Shown here: piece after piece, positions 60,002 to 64,000 of the stretch | Layout: the number at the start of each line of letters is the position of its first letter | Numbering within the stretch: position 1 is the first letter of the stretch | Source of the DNA: Leucobacter luti | GTDB taxonomy: Bacteria > Actinomycetota > Actinomycetes > Actinomycetales > Microbacteriaceae | Reading direction: 5' to 3' | NCBI RefSeq assembly: GCF_004217175.1 | Contig: NZ_SHKI01000007.1 | Span: 124,001-188,000, forward strand | Length of the DNA: 64,000 nt | The notes under the pieces: model-generated | Seen by the model: only the letters and a program-made list of their open reading frames with translations | The model's database searches: none | Told to the model about the DNA's origin: nothing | Translations under genes and position numbers: made by a program

Positions 60002-62638
60002 TCACTCGGCCGCGAGCGAGTGCGCCGCAATCGCAAGGCTCTCGCGGTCGGACACCCCGAGCTTCCGGTAGATGTTCCGCACGTGGGTCTTCACCGTGTT
60101 CATCGACACGTATTCTTGCTCGGCGATCGCGCGCAGCGTGGCCTTCTCGAGCAGGCCGCGCAACACCACGCGTTCCCGCTCAGTGAGCTCGGTGTTGGCG
60201 CCGCCGCCGGCCGCAATGAGCGCGGCGCGCACCGCCGTCGCAAACGGACCGCGCGCCGCGGTGGTCGCCCGCGCCAGGAGCAGCCGCATCACGACGGGGC
60301 CAACGGCGAGGAACGCCCGAGTGAAGCCCTCGGGCGCGGCGAGCTGCAGCGCCACGGTCAGCGCGGCCTGCGCACACTCCGGGCGGTCGTGCGTCACCTC
60401 AAGGGCGGCCTGAACCAGCCAGGCATCGATCATTGAGGCGTCGCAGAGACACACGCTTGACCCGTCGATCACGTCACCGACGGCCGCGCGCGCCCCAGCG
60501 AGGTCGCCGTCGTGCAGGCGGGCAATCGCGTGCATTACGGCGATATCACCCGACCACCCGCAACTCTGCGTCAGCCCGGCAAGCAGCCGGTCACGCTGGT
60601 CAAGCTGCCCCAGCCGGTTCAGCGCGTGCACGGCCGGGACCCCGGCCGTCGCATACCAGTGCGGCGGGAGCGGCTGGCGCTCCCACGGGGTGAGGTGTTG
60701 CACGATCTCGACCGCGGCAGCTTCGTGGTCGTCTGCCGCGGGGGTACCGAACAGCGCGAGCATGCCGCGCACCCCGCGGGCGATCGCGTCCTCGTGGCCG
60801 GCGAGCACCCCCGGCGCAACGCGCCCGATGAGGTCGGCAGCCCCACCCGTGTCGAGGCGCTCGAACATCGCCCAGCCGCGCCACAGGCGCGCGATTTGTA
60901 GGTACTCGTTGGTCGGCGCCCCCAGCTCCCGCCACCGGTGCTCAAGCTGGTCGAGGCTGTGCAGCGTGTCGCTCAGGCGGCCCCGAAACAGTGCCACGGT
61001 CACCCCCACCGCGGCGGCCTGCAGCTCGGCCGCCGGCATCCCGCCCGCCCGGGCGAGGTCGCGCGCGGTGCCCGCCGATGCGTCCGCCTGGTCCAGGCGC
61101 CCCGCGTAGAGCGCCCCCATGCCCGCGTGCAGGTGGGCGTACGCGTGCAGCTGCGGTTCGTTGGCGCACGGTTCCGCGCTCGGGTCGTGCTGCGCGAGCA
61201 CCGCGGCCACTCCGCCGCGGCGCACGGCGACCTGCAGCTCGAGGCCCCTGCGCCAGAGTCGCTCGACCGGGTCCGGGCCGCCGCGAGCGCTCGTGGGAGG
61301 CGAGCCCGGGGCCCCAGACAGGGCAACCGCGGGGGCTTCGTCGCCGAGCGCCAGCGCAGCAGCGGCGCGCAGCAGCCGCACCCCCGGCTCCGCGGACACC
61401 GTCTCGGGTGCCGTGGCGAGCAGGTCGATCACCCGATCCGCGTGGCCCGAAAGCACCAGCTGCATCCCGCACCGGCGCACGATCGGCGCGATTGCGCCCG
61501 ACCCCGAAGCGAGCACCGCGTGAGTCAGCGCTGGCAACCATTCACGCTGGTCCGCAAGCCACGCGGCCGCGCGGCCGTGGACTTCGCGCTCGGGCACGGT
61601 GGCCTCCCCGGACCGGGCCCGGAGCGCCCCCCTGAGCCTGGGGTGGTACCGGTAGCGGGGCGGCTGCGCCGCGGAATCCTCCGCGGCGACGTGCAGCCTG
61701 ACGAGTTGCTGGATCCGCGCGCCCGTGTGCGGATCGTCGGTGAGCGCGCGGGCGAGGCCGGCCGAGAAGGACTCCGGCACGGCCGTGCGGATCAGAAACT
61801 CCCGCGTGTGGGCGTCGAGGCCGGCCAGTAGCTCGTCGCCGCCGTCCGCCGTCTCTGCAATCTCACCGATCAGGGTGAACGCGGCGCCGGGCGAGGCCGT
61901 CACGATCCCCAGTTCAACCAGTCGCAGCGCGGCCGCCGACCCGCTCGTGCTGCGCAGGATTGAGGCGACTTGCCCCTGGGATACGCGCGCCCCGCGGTCC
62001 GCGAAGTAGCGCTGCACCTCCTGCGGCGTAAACGCGAGGTCGTCGCCACCCAGCTCGAGCGCCACCCCGCGAAGCTTGCTGCGCAGAAAGCCACGGTCGG
62101 GGCCGCCCCTGCCGCAGAGCACCACGTGGCTCGCGCCGGCGACCGAGCGCGCGAAAGCGTCAATTCCGGTGCTGAGCCGCGCGCTGCGCGCGAGGTGGAC
62201 ATCGTCGATGATGACGACGGTGGGCCGCGCTGTCGCCGAGACGGCGCGCGCGAGCAATCGCGCCTCGTGCGCAGTCTCCACGCCGGCCGTGGCTTCTTCC
62301 CGTGCCGCGCCGAGCGCCCGCACCACCACCGGGTCCGCGAGCTGCGCGAGGGCCGCGTACAATGCAGTAACGCCGTCGGTGTCAGTGTCGGTGTCGGTGT
62401 CGGTGTCAAGCGTGAGCCAGGCGACGTTGGCCCCGTGCCGCGCGTGAAGCTCCGCCGCCCACTGCGTGAGCAACCGCGTCTTGCCGCTCCCGCCCGGCGC
62501 CGACACGAGCGTGGTGCTCCACGGCCCGCGGAGCGCCGCGTCCAGCCGCGCGATCAGTCGGGGCCGACGAGTATCTCCGCCCCCGAGCTGTGGCGGCGTG
62601 GTGCGTGGCGCGGCACGCTTCCGGATTCTCGTCTCCAT
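60002..62638 (-). CDS. LuxR-family regulator with ATPase domain (LAL/MalT type)
   Basis: 878 residues: Walker A GGSGKTRLL at 49-57, Walker B VVIIDDVHLA, a long helical repeat region and a C-terminal LuxR helix-turn-helix (LTERERVVLRGLLEKA to VKTHVRNIYRKLGVSD). An Asp-Thr repeat of six or so units lies at about 78-88, from a hexamer microsatellite. As it faces the sulfatase operon it may control it, but it could also control the adjacent SulP gene. Confidence 0.85.
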   Translation of the reverse strand: METRIRKRAAPRTTPPQLGGGDTRRPRLIARLDAALRGPWSTTLVSAPGGSGKTRLLTQWAAELHARHGANVAWLTLDTDTDTDTDTDGVTALYAALAQLADPVVVRALGAAREEATAGVETAHEARLLARAVSATARPTVVIIDDVHLARSARLSTGIDAFARSVAGASHVVLCGRGGPDRGFLRSKLRGVALELGGDDLAFTPQEVQRYFADRGARVSQGQVASILRSTSGSAAALRLVELGIVTASPGAAFTLIGEIAETADGGDELLAGLDAHTREFLIRTAVPESFSAGLARALTDDPHTGARIQQLVRLHVAAEDSAAQPPRYRYHPRLRGALRARSGEATVPEREVHGRAAAWLADQREWLPALTHAVLASGSGAIAPIVRRCGMQLVLSGHADRVIDLLATAPETVSAEPGVRLLRAAAALALGDEAPAVALSGAPGSPPTSARGGPDPVERLWRRGLELQVAVRRGGVAAVLAQHDPSAEPCANEPQLHAYAHLHAGMGALYAGRLDQADASAGTARDLARAGGMPAAELQAAAVGVTVALFRGRLSDTLHSLDQLEHRWRELGAPTNEYLQIARLWRGWAMFERLDTGGAADLIGRVAPGVLAGHEDAIARGVRGMLALFGTPAADDHEAAAVEIVQHLTPWERQPLPPHWYATAGVPAVHALNRLGQLDQRDRLLAGLTQSCGWSGDIAVMHAIARLHDGDLAGARAAVGDVIDGSSVCLCDASMIDAWLVQAALEVTHDRPECAQAALTVALQLAAPEGFTRAFLAVGPVVMRLLLARATTAARGPFATAVRAALIAAGGGANTELTERERVVLRGLLEKATLRAIAEQEYVSMNTVKTHVRNIYRKLGVSDRESLAIAAHSLAAE
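62375..62407 (-). repeat. TCGGTG hexamer microsatellite inside the LAL gene
   Basis: About five tandem hexamers encoding alternating Thr and Asp on the minus strand. Units differ at one base (TCAGTG once). Copy number changes keep the frame and alter the length of an acidic loop between Walker A and Walker B. Confidence 0.85.
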
Positions 62639-62908
62639 GGCCGATTTCCCGGGTCAACACGCTCTCGCGGAATCGGGCAGGCAGCCGCCCGCAGCAGGGG
62701 CACGCCGCGACCATTTCCGAGTCAGCGCGGCCGCCGGGCACATGGGAGCCCCTCAGGCCCGTTCCACAACCGGGAACGTCTGCCACGAGGCATCACGGTA
62801 CGTCATGTTGCACTCCCCCCGGGGCCACACCGAATCCGCGTCTGACACACACGACTTGCGGCAATAGTAGTTCGCTCACCCACCGAACACCAGCCCCACT
62901 GCCCGGTC
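62639..62908. other. Promoter gap between two minus-strand genes
   Basis: 270 bases upstream of the LAL gene and downstream of the SulP gene. A T/A-richer patch near 62790-62815 (GGTACGTCATGTTG) might hold the LAL promoter; nothing else is recognised. Confidence 0.4.
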
Positions 62909-64000
62909 TCACCCGGGTGAATGCGCACCGGCGTCGCCTGACCGGGCAGGCCCCGGCTCGGCGCGATCGAGCGCGCGGTGCACGCGCCCCTGCGCCACGA
63001 GCGCGCCGAACCACGGCGTGCGCTCCGCCACCGCGGTGGCCGCGATCGGCAGCGCCGCCAGGTGCAGCACGATCCCGCGCTGCGCGAGTTCCCGGTCGAG
63101 ATCCTGCAGCGCTTCGAGCACGGTGATAGTCATCACGATCTGCCGGTCGAGGCCCAGGACCACCGCGCGCGTCGCGTGCTCGGGGTCCGAGGCGAGCTCA
63201 ATGATCGCGCGCGTGTTGGTCATCGCGTTCGCGGTGTACAGGCCCAGGTCCAGGTGGACGCGCACACACTCGCCGTCGCGGCCCGCCACGGACACGTGCG
63301 GAGTGTTGAGCTCTCGCAGCACCAGCACCAGCGTGACACCCACGCCGACCGCGACTGCGGCCAGCAGGCCGGCGGTGAGTCCGATCACCGCCACCGCCAC
63401 CGCCACCCAGAAGTCCACGGGGCTCAGACGCGCCCAGCGCACCAGTTCGGAAATGTTGATGAGCCCGAGCACCGCGACAAACACCAGCGCGGCGAGCGCC
63501 GCCTGCGGCAGCAGGCTGAGCACCGGGCCCAGCACCAGCGCGACAAGCACCGCAAGCGCGACCGTCACCAGGGTCGAGACCTGGGTTCTTGCGCCGGCGC
63601 TCTGGTTCACGGCGCTCTGCGAGAATCCGCCCGCGGCGGGCATCGCGCTGAAGAACGCACCGGCCACGTTTGCCGCCCCGGCCGCCAGCAGCTCCTGGTC
63701 GCTGTCAATCTGCGGCTCACGCGCCTGGCGGATGCCGCGCGCCACCGCGGCCGACTCGAGGAACGACATCACCGCGATTGCGAGCGCACCGGGGACAGGC
63801 GCCGCAAGGTGCGATGCGTCTGGCACACCCGGCACTGGGAGCCCGCCGGAGACCGGGTCGATCAGCTCGACACCGGCCGTGGCGAGCGGCGTGAGCCACA
63901 CCAGGGCGATACTCCCGACGACCACAACGAGTGGTCCGGGAACCCGCGGGGCGAAACGCTTACATCCCGCGAGCACCGCGATCGCACCCAGCGAGAGCGC
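62909..64000 (-). CDS. SulP-family transporter with STAS domain (5' end missing)
   Basis: The last about 363 residues of a second SulP protein; the frame runs past the right edge. It shows GAANVAGAFFSAMPAAGGFSQSAVNQSAGA, several helices, and a C-terminal STAS domain (CVRVHLDLGLYTANAMTNTRAI to VVLGLDRQ). It is a paralogue of the 56689 gene. Start and full length are not visible. Confidence 0.85.
   Translation of the reverse strand, partial: ALSLGAIAVLAGCKRFAPRVPGPLVVVVGSIALVWLTPLATAGVELIDPVSGGLPVPGVPDASHLAAPVPGALAIAVMSFLESAAVARGIRQAREPQIDSDQELLAAGAANVAGAFFSAMPAAGGFSQSAVNQSAGARTQVSTLVTVALAVLVALVLGPVLSLLPQAALAALVFVAVLGLINISELVRWARLSPVDFWVAVAVAVIGLTAGLLAAVAVGVGVTLVLVLRELNTPHVSVAGRDGECVRVHLDLGLYTANAMTNTRAIIELASDPEHATRAVVLGLDRQIVMTITVLEALQDLDRELAQRGIVLHLAALPIAATAVAERTPWFGALVAQGRVHRALDRAEPGPARSGDAGAHSPG

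Overview
The window is a high-GC, gene-dense chromosomal segment from an actinobacterium. It carries mshC (mycothiol synthesis), a PAC2-family protein, GluQ and many GTG starts with 4-base ATGA/GTGA overlaps. The gene set looks like Microbacteriaceae, probably a Leucobacter relative; that placement is inference, since no rRNA or marker tree is available here. No phage, integrase, transposase or CRISPR array was seen.

Layout. 1-8 kb: housekeeping genes (FKBP isomerase fragment, TrmI, HAD phosphatase, PAC2, MshC, UppP, M20 peptidase). 8-17 kb: SDR, tRNA-Leu(GAG), YbaK, DEAD/H helicase, SGNH hydrolase, GerW-like protein, GluQ, FAD-linked oxidase, PdxY and a CrcB pair. 17.5-20.8 kb: a metal ABC operon (SBP, ATPase, permease) behind a perfect dyad operator, followed by a GntR regulator. 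20.5-27.7 kb: a sigma factor with a fused anti-sigma-like half, divergent from 'SipW/TasA-type' locus A (exported subunits, anchor, frameshifted RCC1 protein, ER-type signal peptidase). 27.7-35.3 kb: a metal-homeostasis block made of an ArsR regulator with an alpha5-type metal site, an ABC permease/ATPase pair with no binding protein, and a five-gene operon of three CorA-like proteins alternating with two small membrane proteins. That operon is preceded by an M-box Mg2+ riboswitch. The same dyad lies at the ArsR promoter and just upstream of the M-box. 35.3-38.6 kb: osmoprotectant ABC transporter. 38.7-43.4 kb: CocE-type hydrolase and a NarL-type two-component system. 43.5-53.9 kb: SipW-type locus B, with a lectin, an RCC1 protein, a propeller-like protein and an LARTG-tailed surface protein. 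54.3-64 kb: a sulfatase cluster (sulfatase, SulP, GAP, formylglycine-generating enzyme, LuxR-family ATPase regulator, second SulP).

Two systems stand out. The first is a metal regulon joining an ArsR sensor, a Mg2+ riboswitch and CorA-like proteins that lack the canonical GMN signature (GQN, GQN, SMN). The second is a pair of paralogous export loci in which short exported subunits, wall- or membrane-anchored partners, RCC1 proteins and a dedicated ER-type signal peptidase sit together. In both loci a strong hairpin follows the first major subunit gene.

Intergenic space holds REP-like hairpin repeats (3.8-4.3 kb and 15.4 kb), a perfect 28-bp inverted repeat between convergent genes at 45.4 kb and a bidirectional terminator at 8.97 kb.
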